Of a DNA stretch of 64,000 nucleotides, positions 47,669 through 56,577 are shown in pieces; the first letter of the stretch is position 1, and each line of letters begins with the position of its first letter. The stretch is from assembly GCF_947259545.1 (NCBI RefSeq), contig NZ_CAMYMK010000009.1:62001-126000 (forward strand), read 5' to 3'. The position numbers and the translations under genes are program-made. This stretch comes from an uncultured Marinobacter sp. Lineage in GTDB: Bacteria > Pseudomonadota > Gammaproteobacteria > Pseudomonadales > Oleiphilaceae. The notes beneath the pieces are model-generated. The model made no database searches and had not been told where the DNA came from. It was given only the letters and a program-made list of their open reading frames with translations.

Positions 47669-47679
47669 ATTCTCCCGGC
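47657..47679. terminator. Hairpin between the convergent PA4642-like gene and hsp20
   Basis: GCCGGGAG (47657-47664) pairs with CTCCCGGC (47672-47679) around a 7-nt loop that contains the stop codon of the upstream gene (47666-47668). TTT follows on the plus strand. It could terminate both convergent genes. Confidence 0.6.
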
Positions 47680-47690
47680 TTTGCGGTGGA

Positions 47691-48146
47691 TTACTGAACC
47701 TCGACCTCAATGGCTTTCGGTTCAGCGGGCTCGGATTTCTGCAGGGTGAGTGACAGCATCCCATCCTTGAAGTTGGCCTTGATACTGCCTTCGTCCACGT
47801 TCTCCGGCAGGGTGAAGCGGCGCAGGAAACTGCCATAGACCCGCTCAATGCGGTGGTGTTTCTTGTCCTTCGTTTCCTCTTCGTGTTTGCGTTCACCCTG
47901 AATGCTGAGCACTCCATCGTGGACGGTGACTTTGACATCCTCCTTGTTCATGCCCGGCAGCTCCGCCTCGATGGTGAAGGCTTCCGGGCTTTCCTTGATA
48001 TCAACGGCAGGTGCCCAGTCGCTGCGACTGAACAGATCCTTGCCTTCCCGTTCACCGTTGCCACGGCTCAGGCCCAGTAGTCGATTGTAACGGTTCATCA
48101 GGTCATCAAATTCACTGACCGGATTCCAGCGTGTAATGTTGCTCAT
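47691..48146 (-). CDS. Small heat-shock protein, Hsp20/alpha-crystallin
   Basis: 151 aa ATP-independent chaperone that holds unfolding proteins. The alpha-crystallin domain runs from about residue 45 to 140 (AVDIKESPEAFTIEAELPG, then VKVTVHDGVLSIQGERKHEE), with a conserved FLRRFTLPENVD and the C-terminal anchor-like MLSLTLQK. AGGAGG lies nine bases before the ATG. A sigma32-like promoter and an 18-codon leader ORF precede it. Confidence 0.95.
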   Translation of the reverse strand: MSNITRWNPVSEFDDLMNRYNRLLGLSRGNGEREGKDLFSRSDWAPAVDIKESPEAFTIEAELPGMNKEDVKVTVHDGVLSIQGERKHEEETKDKKHHRIERVYGSFLRRFTLPENVDEGSIKANFKDGMLSLTLQKSEPAEPKAIEVEVQ

Positions 48147-48191
48147 AATGAAACTCCTCCTATACGAATCTGAAATCGTGAGACATCAGCT

Positions 48192-48248
48192 TCACTCGCG
48201 GAACAGCTCCATACCGGTGGCGCCGGCCGGATGGACATCCGTGAACAT
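48192..48248 (-). CDS. 18-codon leader ORF upstream of hsp20
   Basis: On the minus strand ATG at 48248 opens an 18-residue frame, MFTDVHPAGATGMELFRE, ending in TGA at 48192. GGAGGT (48254-48259) is five bases upstream, a stronger translation signal than many genes here have. It lies between a sigma32-like promoter and hsp20, 46 nt before the hsp20 ATG. It may be a leader peptide or small protein, or chance; nothing is known of it. Confidence 0.45.
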   Translation of the reverse strand: MFTDVHPAGATGMELFRE

Positions 48249-48260
48249 CTGCTACCTCCG

Positions 48261-48289
48261 AATGTAGGTTCATTACAGAGGTTTTCAAG
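48261..48289 (-). promoter_or_regulatory. Sigma32-like (heat-shock) promoter of hsp20
   Basis: On the minus strand CTTGAAA (48283-48289) is followed after 14 bases by CCTACATT (48261-48268). This fits the heat-shock consensus CTTGAAA-N(11-16)-CCCCATNT in sequence and spacing, about 115 bp before the Hsp20 start. Confidence 0.65.
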
Positions 48290-48331
48290 TGCCGTCTGGT
48301 TAATTTTTGACCTGCATCAGGGGCGGGAGCA

Positions 48332-48871
48332 TCATTCCTGCCCGTTCAGATATTCGTCCTTCAGTTTGACGTAGTTGGCGGCGGTATATTTGAAGAATGT
48401 GCGCTCTTTGTCCGTCAGAGCACGTGCCTTTTTACAGGGGGAGCCGACATAAAGATGGCCGGATTCCAGAGTCTTTCCGGGGGGCACCAGGCACCCGGCG
48501 GCGACGATGACTTCGTCCTCAACCACGGCCCCATCCATGATGATGCACCCCATACCCACCAGCACCCGGCTGCCGACCGTGCAGCCATGAAGCAGTGCCT
48601 TGTGGCCAATGGTGACATCGTCGCCAATAATCAGCGGATAACCGCCGGGGTTGTAATCACTGGCGTGGGTGATGTGGAGTACTGAACCATCCTGGACACT
48701 GCAGCGGTCACCGATGCGAATCTTATGCATGTCGCCGCGAACAACTGTCATCGGCCAGATGGAGACATCGTCACCAGTCTGAACGTCACCTATAACCACT
48801 GCGCTGGGATCAATCCAGGCGCGCTCGCCAAATTGTGGCGTGATACCCTTGTGAGAACGTACATTCGTCAT
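48332..48871 (-). CDS. Gamma-class carbonic anhydrase-like hexapeptide protein
   Basis: 179 aa left-handed beta-helix protein. Hexapeptide repeats run from about residue 20 to 140, and metal-ligand His residues appear in VLHITHASD and IGHKALLHGC. The family (YrdA/CaiE/gamma-CA) forms trimers with a metal at subunit interfaces; activity is proven only for some. It lies next to prlC, divergent, as in Pseudomonas. Confidence 0.88.
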   Translation of the reverse strand: MTNVRSHKGITPQFGERAWIDPSAVVIGDVQTGDDVSIWPMTVVRGDMHKIRIGDRCSVQDGSVLHITHASDYNPGGYPLIIGDDVTIGHKALLHGCTVGSRVLVGMGCIIMDGAVVEDEVIVAAGCLVPPGKTLESGHLYVGSPCKKARALTDKERTFFKYTAANYVKLKDEYLNGQE

Positions 48872-48987
48872 TACATATACTCGTATAGCGTTTTCCCGGA
48901 GGTTCGGGGTACCTGTGGGAGGGGGCCGTTCCCCGAAGTCTGATATACCGAAGCTACCCTACAAATTGACAGCTGAGAAGGGAACTT

Positions 48988-51033
48988 ATGAATAACCCAT
49001 TATTGACCGACGACCTGTTGCCGAAGTTCGATCATGTTCGTACCGAACACATGGAAACGGCAATTGACCAGATTCTCAGCGAAAACCGCATGAAAATCGC
49101 CGAACTGGCGCAACAGGAAGACCCCACCTGGGACACCCTGGCGCAGCCCATGCAGGCCATGGAAGACAAACTGAGCAACGCCTGGTCGGTGATTTCCCAC
49201 CTCAACGGGGTGATGAACAACGACGACCTGCGCAAAGTCTATAAGAACTGCCTGGAAAAGCTCACCGAATACAGTACCGAGTTGAGCCAGAACGAGGCCC
49301 TCTGTAACGCCTACAAGAAACTGGCAGCGCGGGACGATTTCAGTGAGCTCAGTGAAGCCCAGCGCAAGTCCGTGGACAACACCCTGCGGGACTTCCACCT
49401 GGGTGGTGTTGATCTGCCGGCGGACAAGAAAAAGCAGTACGCTGACCTGTCCCGTGAGCTGGCAGAACTCTCCAACCGCTTCAGCGACAACGTACTGGAC
49501 GCCACCCAGCACTGGTACAAACACATTACCGATGTGGACGAGCTGTCCGGTTTGCCGGAAAGCGCCATTGAGGGCGCGAAGCAGGCGGCGAAACAGAAAG
49601 ACCTCGATGGCTACGTCATTACCCTCGACTTTCCCAGTTTCTTCCCGGTGATGACCTACGGGGACAACCGCGAGCTGCGTCGCGAAGTCTACGAAGCCTT
49701 TGTTACCCGCGCCTCCGACATGGGCCCGGACGCCGGTACCTGGGACAACACCCCGGTAATGGCGGAAATCCTCAAGCGCCGCCACGCCCTCGCCCAGCTG
49801 CTCGGCTTCGATAACTACGCCGAACGTTCCCTGGCCACCAAGATGGCCCGCACCACCGACGAAGTGCTGGATTTTCTGAACCAGCTGGCGGCCAAATCCA
49901 AACCGGTGGCGGAGAAAGAGTTTGCCGAGCTGGAAGCCTTCGCCCGGGACCAACATCGCATGGACACGCTCGAAGCCTGGGATATTGGCTATTACAGCGA
50001 GAAACTGCGTCAGGAGCGGTACGACATCTCCCCTGAAACCCTGCGTCCCTGGTTCCCGGTCAACAAGGTGGTTCCGGGGCTGTTTGCCGTGGCGGAAAAG
50101 CTCTTCGACGTCCAGATCGAAGAAAAGCCCGAGGTGGAAACCTGGCATGAAGATGCCACTGCCTACTGCATCAGCCGCAACGGTGAGCCGGTGGCCTGGT
50201 TCTACCTCGACCTGTTCGCCCGTCAGGGCAAGCGTGGTGGTGCCTGGATGGCGGATTGCCGGGTGCGCTGGCGCAATCAGCGCGGCCACTTGCAGCTTCC
50301 GGTCGCGTTTCTGACCTGCAATTTCACCCCGCCGGTGAACGGCAAGCCGTCGCTGCTGACCCACGACGAGGTCACCACCCTGTTCCATGAGTTTGGCCAT
50401 GGCCTGCATCACATGCTGACCCAGGTGGATGTACTGGAAGTGTCCGGTATCAATGGCGTGGCCTGGGATGCGGTGGAGCTGCCCAGCCAGTTCCTGGAAA
50501 ACTGGTGCTGGAACCCGGAGTCCCTGGCGCTGATCGCCTCCCATCACGAAACCGGCGAACCGCTGCCAGAAGATCTACTGCAGAAACTGCTGGCGGCCAA
50601 GAACTTCCAGTCCGGTATGGCCATGGTGCGCCAGCTGGAATTCTCCCTGTTCGACTTCCGTCTGCACGCGGAATTCACCAGCGAGGCCCCGACCAACCCA
50701 CTGGATATGCACCGCAAGGTGCGGGAAGAAATCGCCGTGGTGCAAGCACCGGAATTCAACCGCTTCCCCAACAGCTTCTCCCACATCTTCGCCGGTGGAT
50801 ACGCGGCGGGCTACTACAGCTACAAGTGGGCGGAAGTGCTGGCCGCGGATGCGTTCTCGCTGTTCGAGGAACGAGGTATCTTCGACCCGGAAACCGGCAA
50901 GGCATTCCTGCACAATATCCTGGAGAAAGGCGGCTCCCAGGAGCCCATGGAACTGTTCAAGGCCTTCCGCGGCCGCGAACCGCAGGTGGATGCACTATTG
51001 AAACAAACCGGCATCACGGACGACGCTGCTTGA
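48988..51033 (+). CDS. prlC: Oligopeptidase A, M3 zinc metallopeptidase
   Basis: 681 aa cytosolic peptidase that degrades short peptides, including cleaved signal peptides. The zinc motif is HEFGHGLHHML (about residues 469-479), with the downstream Glu ligand in ELPSQFLENWCW. The N-terminal helical lid and a length near E. coli PrlC (680) match. AAGGGA precedes the ATG. The yheV-like gene follows by 30 nt and probably shares its transcript. Confidence 0.97.
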   Translation: MNNPLLTDDLLPKFDHVRTEHMETAIDQILSENRMKIAELAQQEDPTWDTLAQPMQAMEDKLSNAWSVISHLNGVMNNDDLRKVYKNCLEKLTEYSTELSQNEALCNAYKKLAARDDFSELSEAQRKSVDNTLRDFHLGGVDLPADKKKQYADLSRELAELSNRFSDNVLDATQHWYKHITDVDELSGLPESAIEGAKQAAKQKDLDGYVITLDFPSFFPVMTYGDNRELRREVYEAFVTRASDMGPDAGTWDNTPVMAEILKRRHALAQLLGFDNYAERSLATKMARTTDEVLDFLNQLAAKSKPVAEKEFAELEAFARDQHRMDTLEAWDIGYYSEKLRQERYDISPETLRPWFPVNKVVPGLFAVAEKLFDVQIEEKPEVETWHEDATAYCISRNGEPVAWFYLDLFARQGKRGGAWMADCRVRWRNQRGHLQLPVAFLTCNFTPPVNGKPSLLTHDEVTTLFHEFGHGLHHMLTQVDVLEVSGINGVAWDAVELPSQFLENWCWNPESLALIASHHETGEPLPEDLLQKLLAAKNFQSGMAMVRQLEFSLFDFRLHAEFTSEAPTNPLDMHRKVREEIAVVQAPEFNRFPNSFSHIFAGGYAAGYYSYKWAEVLAADAFSLFEERGIFDPETGKAFLHNILEKGGSQEPMELFKAFRGREPQVDALLKQTGITDDAA

Positions 51034-51063
51034 TCACCAAGGCCCGAATACTGGAGTAATCAT

Positions 51064-51315
51064 ATGGCGAGTCCAAAACGATTCATCGCCGGTGCCGTCT
51101 GCCCCCGCTGTGCGGAGATGGACAAAATCATGATGTTCACCACTGACGATGATGACCAGGTCCGCGAATGCGTGGCCTGCGGTTTCACCGATGCGGTGTC
51201 CGACACTGAACAGCCGTCTAATCCCGAACTCGAAACACGGGTTAACAAGCGCGACAACGAGGACGACCATACGGTTAAGCAGGTGGTGTTTTTCAAGGCT
51301 GGTTCTGAGGACTGA
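51064..51315 (+). CDS. yheV: YheV-family zinc-ribbon protein
   Basis: 83 aa. KRFIAGAVCPRC and ECVACGF place two CxxC pairs (Cys14/17 and Cys37/40 approximately) in a zinc-ribbon, as in E. coli YheV; the C-terminal half is acidic and disordered. Its function is unknown. GGAG lies seven bases before the ATG. It is directly followed by a pair of class B hairpins, the first with a T-run that can terminate prlC-yheV. Confidence 0.88.
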   Translation: MASPKRFIAGAVCPRCAEMDKIMMFTTDDDDQVRECVACGFTDAVSDTEQPSNPELETRVNKRDNEDDHTVKQVVFFKAGSED

Positions 51316-51394
51316 CCTTGGTCTGACTTCTGGAGTTTGACCTTGTAGCCTGATTGATTGGGGGATTGGCCGCGTAGCCTGGTTGTCCGGGGAT

Positions 51395-51481
51395 GAGAGG
51401 GTCTGGGGGAACATTTCCAAAACGGAGAAACGTGGTTTCTTTGAATGTTTTGGAAATGTTCCCCCAGACCCTCTCTTTTTT
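51395..51481 (+). repeat. Class B long-hairpin element, copy 1, with T-run
   Basis: Perfect 29-bp stem, 51395-51423 with 51447-51475, followed by TTTTTT (51476-51481). The 23-nt loop (51424-51446) is GGAGAAACGTGG then TTTCTTTGAAT and holds a small AGAAAC/GTTTCT hairpin. The loop with its CAAAAC/GTTTTG closing bases, 35 nt in all, recurs in reverse at 51589-51623. It should terminate prlC-yheV. Confidence 0.88.
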
Positions 51482-51564
51482 GACCACTGAGAAATCGCTT
51501 TGGTGCGTTTTTCAGGCAATGTGTTCTCTTTCTCCGCCTTCTTTGCGATTCCTCTGGAGTACGA

Positions 51565-51647
51565 TGTGAGGGTGGGGGAAACCAGGGGCAAAACATTCAA
51601 AGAAACCACGTTTCTCCGTTTTGCCCCTGGTTTCCCCCACCCTCACA
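51565..51647 (-). repeat. Class B long-hairpin element, copy 2
   Basis: Perfect 30-bp stem, 51565-51594 with 51618-51647. Its 23-nt loop (51595-51617) is the exact reverse complement of the loop of copy 1, whereas the stem (TGTGAGGGTGGGGGAAACC outward part) differs from that of copy 1 beyond the inner CAAAAC. There is no T-run in either direction. It lies 45 nt from the antiporter stop. Confidence 0.88.
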
Positions 51648-51691
51648 GCCCCCCAATCAGGCAGGCTACAAAAAGCAGGCAACTCCCAAAC

Positions 51692-53014
51692 TCAAAGCAC
51701 CATAGCCGCCAACCACCCAAAGCCGAGCAACGGCAGGTTGTAGTGCAGGAACGTGGGTACGACAGTGTCCCAGATGTGGTTGTGCTGGCCGTCGACGTTG
51801 AGGCCGGCGGTGGGGCCGAGGGTGGAATCGGAGGCCGGGGAACCGGCGTCACCGAGGGCGCCGGCGGTGCCGACCAGGGCGACGATGGCCAACGGGCTGA
51901 AGCCCATTTCCAGGGCCAGGGGCACGTACAAGGCGGCGATGATGGGGATGGTGGAGAATGACGAGCCGATGCCCATGGTGATCAGCAGGCCCACCACCAG
52001 CATCAGGAAGGCGGCCATGGCCTTGTTGTCACCAATGGTGGCGACCGAGCTTTCCACCAGGGTGGCGATCTCGCCGGTTTCGCGCATGACTTCGGCGAAG
52101 CCGGAGGCGGCGATCATGATGAAGCCGATCATTGCCAGCATCTTCATGCCTTCGGTAAACAGGTCGTCGGCTTCCTTCCATTTCACCACGCCGGACACAT
52201 TAAACAGCACGAAGCCGGCCAGGGCACCAAGGATCATCGAGCCCAGCCACAGTTGCACGACAAACGCGGTGACGATGGCAATCATTGCCATGGACAGGGT
52301 GCGGCCGTTGTACTGGATGTCGACCCGCTCGGTTTGCTCGATGGTGTCCATGTTGTACTTGCGATCGCCGCGGTAGCTGAAGAACACCGCAACCAGAAGA
52401 CCACAGAGCATGCCCAGGGCCGGCAGCGCCATGGCGGACATGACGTTCAGTTCGGAGGCATCGACGCCGTTTTCACCCACATTGGCCAGCAGGATCTCGT
52501 TCAGGTAAATGCCGCCGAAGCCAATTGGCAGGAACATGTACGGGGTGATCAGGCCGAAGGTCAGGACGCAGGCGACCAGGCGGCGGTCCATGTTCAGTTT
52601 GGCCATTACGTACAGCAGTGGCGGCACCACCAGCGGGATGAAGGCGATGTGGATCGGCAGGATGTTCTGGGACGAGATAGCAATGGCCAGCAGCAGCCCG
52701 ACAATGAGGAAGCGGATGCCGCCAACGGCTTTGCCTTCGTCCTGTTTGCCCACCAGTGCCAGGGCTTTATCAGCGAGGGCGTGGGCGAGGCCGGATTTGC
52801 CGATGGCTACGGCAAATGCGCCCAGGGTGGCGTAGGACAGGGCGACGGTGGCACCTCCGCCGAGACCGTTGTTGAAGGCTTCGATGGTGGCTTCCAGAGG
52901 CAGACCGGCGATCAGACCACCGGCAACGGCACCTATGATCAGGGCGACAACAACGTGGATGCGGCACAAACTCAGGACGAGCATGATGGCGACCGCAGCG
53001 ACAACGGCATTCAT
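51692..53014 (-). CDS. Na+/H+ antiporter family membrane protein
   Basis: 440 aa with about eleven hydrophobic helices. The N-terminal [20 protein letters not shown] and the re-entrant-like [17 protein letters not shown] near the end match the two-domain family represented by H. influenzae HI1107 (Na_H_antiport_2 plus NhaC-like). Transport of Na+ against H+ is predicted by family; an organic acid or amino acid substrate cannot be excluded. It is a single gene, convergent with yheV. Confidence 0.85.
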   Translation of the reverse strand: MNAVVAAVAIMLVLSLCRIHVVVALIIGAVAGGLIAGLPLEATIEAFNNGLGGGATVALSYATLGAFAVAIGKSGLAHALADKALALVGKQDEGKAVGGIRFLIVGLLLAIAISSQNILPIHIAFIPLVVPPLLYVMAKLNMDRRLVACVLTFGLITPYMFLPIGFGGIYLNEILLANVGENGVDASELNVMSAMALPALGMLCGLLVAVFFSYRGDRKYNMDTIEQTERVDIQYNGRTLSMAMIAIVTAFVVQLWLGSMILGALAGFVLFNVSGVVKWKEADDLFTEGMKMLAMIGFIMIAASGFAEVMRETGEIATLVESSVATIGDNKAMAAFLMLVVGLLITMGIGSSFSTIPIIAALYVPLALEMGFSPLAIVALVGTAGALGDAGSPASDSTLGPTAGLNVDGQHNHIWDTVVPTFLHYNLPLLGFGWLAAMVL

Positions 53015-53128
53015 GGCAAAACTCCGGGTAGGAATTAACGGTTTATCCGACCCCTTGTGAGGGTGGACATCATAAAAAGCGCGCTAATGTGCAGGAAATC
53101 ATCGCTTCAGTCAAAAACCGGTCCGATG

Positions 53129-53359
53129 TCAGTCGTCACTGACCCTGTAGAAACGGGGTACCTGTTCGCCGGCCACTTCAACGGTTTCCTGGAACATCGA
53201 GAGGGGTCGTACCCAAAGGCTGTGATCGCCATACAGGCAGCGGTAAACCACCAGCTTTTCCTCGGTTTCACTGTGACGGGCGATATCGATGACCTGATAG
53301 TCCTTACCCTTGTAGTGGCGGTAGCGCCCTGGCCTGATCTCCGTTTTCCTTTCGGTCAT
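53129..53359 (-). CDS. DUF1653 protein
   Basis: 76 aa, beta-rich. RPGRYRHYKGKDYQVIDIARHSET and LWVRPLSMFQETV are typical of DUF1653, of unknown function; members are usually 60-80 aa and cytoplasmic. The ATG at 53359 has GGAG eight bases upstream. It is monocistronic, with 158 bp to the divergent diguanylate cyclase gene. Confidence 0.9.
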   Translation of the reverse strand: MTERKTEIRPGRYRHYKGKDYQVIDIARHSETEEKLVVYRCLYGDHSLWVRPLSMFQETVEVAGEQVPRFYRVSDD

Positions 53360-53517
53360 GCGTGGTCTCCGGGCGTTGTGTGGGGTTTATGTTACAGGCA
53401 GGAGAACTTCCGCCGGTAAGCGTCTAAACTTATCACCAATCTGGCACGGATGCATAAGGGTCGCGTTGCGCCGTCTGCAACTCAGAATCACTGATATCGG
53501 GCATCGGATATCTATTT

Positions 53518-55338
53518 ATGAATCAGCCAGCCTATCGCTTCTGCCAGTGGCTCCTCCTTGTGATGGTGCTTTTGGCCCCTGCCTGTCTGAAGGCTGAAAC
53601 TGCCGACTTTGCCTGGCTGGAAGATGCGGGTACTGACCTGTCGATTGAAAACATAATGGCCCTGCCTGAACAGCGCTGGCAATCGTTCGACCCCCACAAG
53701 GTTTTGAACCTGGGCTTCAGTGACCGCAGCGTCTGGCTAAAAGTGGATGTCCCGCCCGAGCCTGAGAACCGGCTTCTTGAAATCGGCTATCCGTTGCTGG
53801 ATGAGGTGACAGTCTTCTGGGTACAGCAGGGTGAAGTGGTCGAGGAGCACCGGACGGGGGATCACCAGGCCTTTGACAGTCGTCCGATTCCCCATCGTCA
53901 TTTTGCGTTTCTGGTGCCCTCGAATACCGAGGCGGTTACCGCGTATGTTCGTGTGAGAACACAGGGTTCTGTCCAGATTCCTGTCCGCATTGTGCCCTCT
54001 AAGCAGTTCCTCGCTGAAGAGCACCTGTCATACGGCTGGCAGGCGGTGTTCCTCGGCATTATGTTGGCGATGGCCCTGTACAACTTTTTTGTCTTTCTCA
54101 TCGTGCGTCAACCCACCTACCTCTGGTACGTGCTGACGGTGATAACAGCGGCTCTGGTCTGGCTCAATTTCAATGGGCTGCTGTTTCAGTGGCTGTGGCC
54201 GGACACGCCGATCCTGAATCGGTATTTCACCGCTCCCGCTATCTCCCTCAACATTGCCTTTGCGGCGTTGTTCACCATGAGCTTTCTGTCGTTGCAACGC
54301 TTCAGCCCGATCGCCTTTCGCCTGTTTCAGGGGGTGATTGCACTGGCCGTGTTTATGTTTGTCTTCGGGTTGTTCGGGGCATATCAGGCCAGCACTGTTA
54401 TTGTCAGTGCGTTTGCCGCCGTTGTAACTCCTCTAGCCTGGCTCGTTGGTCTTTGGGTCTGGCGTCAGGGCCAGGTACTAGCCGGTTTCTATGTCCTGGC
54501 CTGGAGTCCTTTATTGTTGGGGCACCTTGTGCTGGCAGTCAGTAAACTGGGCTATCTGCCCAGCACCTTTGTGACCGAATTCGCGCCGCAATTCGGTGTG
54601 GCGCTGGAGGTTATCCTGCTCTCGTTCGCTCTGGCCTACCGGATCAATCTGGAGCGGCAATGGCGCCAGGAGGCGCAGGATCATGCGCTGGCGGTCCAGA
54701 GGCATGCCACTGAAACGCTCGAAGCCCGTGTGCAGGAGCGCACTGAGGAGCTGGAGCGGGCCAATGAGCAGCTTAAGGACATCTCGCTGACCGATGGTCT
54801 GACTCAGGTGGCCAATCGCAGACGTTTCGATGAAAGACTGGCGGTGGAATGGAACAGGGCCTGTCGACAGCAAGATTCGCTTTCTTTGTTGATGCTGGAT
54901 ATTGACCACTTCAAACGCGTCAATGACCGGTTCGGGCATCTGGTAGGGGACGACTGTCTGGTCAGCATTGCCGGGCTTTGTGCCAACGAGATTCAGCGTT
55001 CCGGTGATTTGCTCGCCCGTTATGGCGGTGAGGAGTTCAGCGTGTTGCTGCCCGCTACTTCCGGGCAGGGCGCCCGGAGTGTGGCTGAGCGGTTGCGAAC
55101 GGTCATTGCCGACAACCCGGTATATCCCGGTGATGGAACCGGTCCGGTCAACCTGACCGTCAGTGTCGGCGTTGCCACCATGACACCCGACAGCGGCAGC
55201 GAACCGGAAGCGCTCATCCGGCGGGCGGACGAGGCGCTCTATCAAGCGAAGGAATCCGGTCGCAACCGAGTAGTCGAGTGGGTCAGTTCTTCAGCTTGTA
55301 GCGACCCGGACCTAGAAAAATCAGAGCAACCGCGGTAA
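53518..55338 (+). CDS. Membrane diguanylate cyclase with 7TMR-DISM sensor
   Basis: 606 aa that should make cyclic di-GMP from GTP. A signal peptide (to about residue 27) leads to a periplasmic 7TMR-DISMED2 domain (about 40-170), seven membrane helices (about 180-380), a coiled coil (about 395-425) and a GGDEF domain (about 430-600). The active-site motif is GGEEF (503-507) and the product-inhibition site RxxD is intact (RSGD, 494-497). The extracellular ligand is unknown, possibly carbohydrate-like. Its last 56 nt overlap antisense with the end of the doxX-like gene. Confidence 0.93.
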   Translation: MNQPAYRFCQWLLLVMVLLAPACLKAETADFAWLEDAGTDLSIENIMALPEQRWQSFDPHKVLNLGFSDRSVWLKVDVPPEPENRLLEIGYPLLDEVTVFWVQQGEVVEEHRTGDHQAFDSRPIPHRHFAFLVPSNTEAVTAYVRVRTQGSVQIPVRIVPSKQFLAEEHLSYGWQAVFLGIMLAMALYNFFVFLIVRQPTYLWYVLTVITAALVWLNFNGLLFQWLWPDTPILNRYFTAPAISLNIAFAALFTMSFLSLQRFSPIAFRLFQGVIALAVFMFVFGLFGAYQASTVIVSAFAAVVTPLAWLVGLWVWRQGQVLAGFYVLAWSPLLLGHLVLAVSKLGYLPSTFVTEFAPQFGVALEVILLSFALAYRINLERQWRQEAQDHALAVQRHATETLEARVQERTEELERANEQLKDISLTDGLTQVANRRRFDERLAVEWNRACRQQDSLSLLMLDIDHFKRVNDRFGHLVGDDCLVSIAGLCANEIQRSGDLLARYGGEEFSVLLPATSGQGARSVAERLRTVIADNPVYPGDGTGPVNLTVSVGVATMTPDSGSEPEALIRRADEALYQAKESGRNRVVEWVSSSACSDPDLEKSEQPR

Positions 55339-55669
55339 ACAGGAAAAATCCCTGCAGCTCCAGCGCCCAACCACCACTGCTACTCAGGGCGAGGAGTTCA
55401 TGCCCGTGGACGAGTGCAATGGCGACCACCATGTTAAAGGCAATCAACAGAGCGCCAATGCGGGTCTGGTAACCCAGGATCACCATCAACGGGGCCAGCA
55501 GCTCGCCGATAAACACACCGTAAGCAAAGATCGCAGGAATGCCGAGGCCAGCCAGCTGGCCCTCAACGAACCCTGTGCCGTGGATCAGCTTGGCGATGCC
55601 GTGAAACAGCATGAGCCCGCCCAGGGTCAGGCGGATGATCAGTTTTCCCAGGTCTGCATTGTCCAACAA
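55283..55669 (-). CDS. DoxX family membrane protein
   Basis: 128 aa with four hydrophobic helices. LIIRLTLGGLMLFHGIAKLIHG, GVFIGELLAPLMVILGYQTR and LFTAVALIFLGPGRY are typical of DoxX/YphA-like proteins, often linked to redox balance; a role is not established. The 3' end overlaps the convergent diguanylate cyclase gene by 56 nt. Confidence 0.88.
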   Translation of the reverse strand: MLDNADLGKLIIRLTLGGLMLFHGIAKLIHGTGFVEGQLAGLGIPAIFAYGVFIGELLAPLMVILGYQTRIGALLIAFNMVVAIALVHGHELLALSSSGGWALELQGFFLFTAVALIFLGPGRYKLKN

Positions 55670-55731
55670 AGGAGCCTCCGTCAGGTAAGTATGGAATCGT
55701 GGTATTCAGGAAGGTGCTAGATTACCCGCAA

Positions 55732-56418
55732 TCAGAGGCCGTTGCCCAGAGAGAAACGGATATGATTCCTCACCAGGAGGTTCTCCCAGTATTGCCGCAT
55801 CCAGTCCCAGGCGGCATTTTGTGCGTACTCAACAAAGGGATCCAGGTTGAGTTCATAGTAATCCGGTGTGCCGGCTATCTGTAAGACCGTCAGGGTAATG
55901 GCCTCGTCCAGTTCGTTGGCGAAGGGCTCGCCGATTAATTGGTGGACCAGAAGATTGGCCTGAGTTGCCTCAATGTCCACGAGGTCGCTGGCGCGAATGG
56001 AGCGGTTATTCTCATACATTTCTTCCATCAGGCGATGGCAGAGATAGGCCCGGATCAACAGGCCATCGAGGCCGTCGTAATGCACCAGCAGTACCGAAGG
56101 CTGGGTAAAGTAGCGGGTGGCAGCGTCGATGAACGGGGCAAACAGGCCGGACTTGCCGGCTTCACGGGCGCAGGCCTCGACACACTCGATCAATCGGGGG
56201 GCCATCTCGATATATTCCACGGCGAACTGAAACAGGCAGGTGGCCGGCTGGTAACCCTCGATGGTGATTGTGGCAGGCAGCGACGATGCCTTCTCTCCCA
56301 GTTGCCGGAGAAAAGTGCCGGAGCGGGCTTCCTGCCGTCGTGCCTGATCAATGATGTTTAGGACTACCTGTGGAGTCATGTCAGGAGATGCCGGTGTCTG
56401 AACGAATTGAGGTCGCAA
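55732..56418 (-). CDS. Conserved hypothetical protein, mostly helical
   Basis: 228 aa, not recognised. No signal peptide or membrane helix is evident; it is largely helical with several acidic segments (YLCHRLMEEMYENNRSI, AITLTVLQIAG). The TTG at 56418 has GGGAGG four bases upstream; an internal ATG at 56379 has no ribosome-binding site, so I keep TTG with reservation. It lies 62 bp upstream of doxX on the same strand, possibly in one unit. Confidence 0.7.
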   Translation of the reverse strand: MRPQFVQTPASPDMTPQVVLNIIDQARRQEARSGTFLRQLGEKASSLPATITIEGYQPATCLFQFAVEYIEMAPRLIECVEACAREAGKSGLFAPFIDAATRYFTQPSVLLVHYDGLDGLLIRAYLCHRLMEEMYENNRSIRASDLVDIEATQANLLVHQLIGEPFANELDEAITLTVLQIAGTPDYYELNLDPFVEYAQNAAWDWMRQYWENLLVRNHIRFSLGNGL

Positions 56419-56577
56419 GGCGCCTCCCGTTGTTCACTAAATAGTTGTTGAAGGCAGGTAAGCAGGGACTGGCAACCGCAACAAGCCTGCCGTTTACGAC
56501 AATTGTAGCCCAGATTCACTCGCCTGCTTCCGCCGCACCATGAAAATCGGGCCATGTAATGTTTGCCTGACTGACTG

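Larger units (their letters stand above)
51345..51669. repeat. Outer imperfect inverted repeat enclosing two class B hairpins
   Basis: GTAGCCTGATTGATTGGGGG (51345-51364) is matched in reverse complement by 51650-51669 with 18 of 20 bases. A third, looser copy, GTAGCCTGGTTGTCC, starts at 51374. The two perfect class B hairpins lie inside, so the whole gap between the convergent yheV and antiporter genes is a nested set of inverted repeats with no coding capacity I can defend. Confidence 0.6.
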
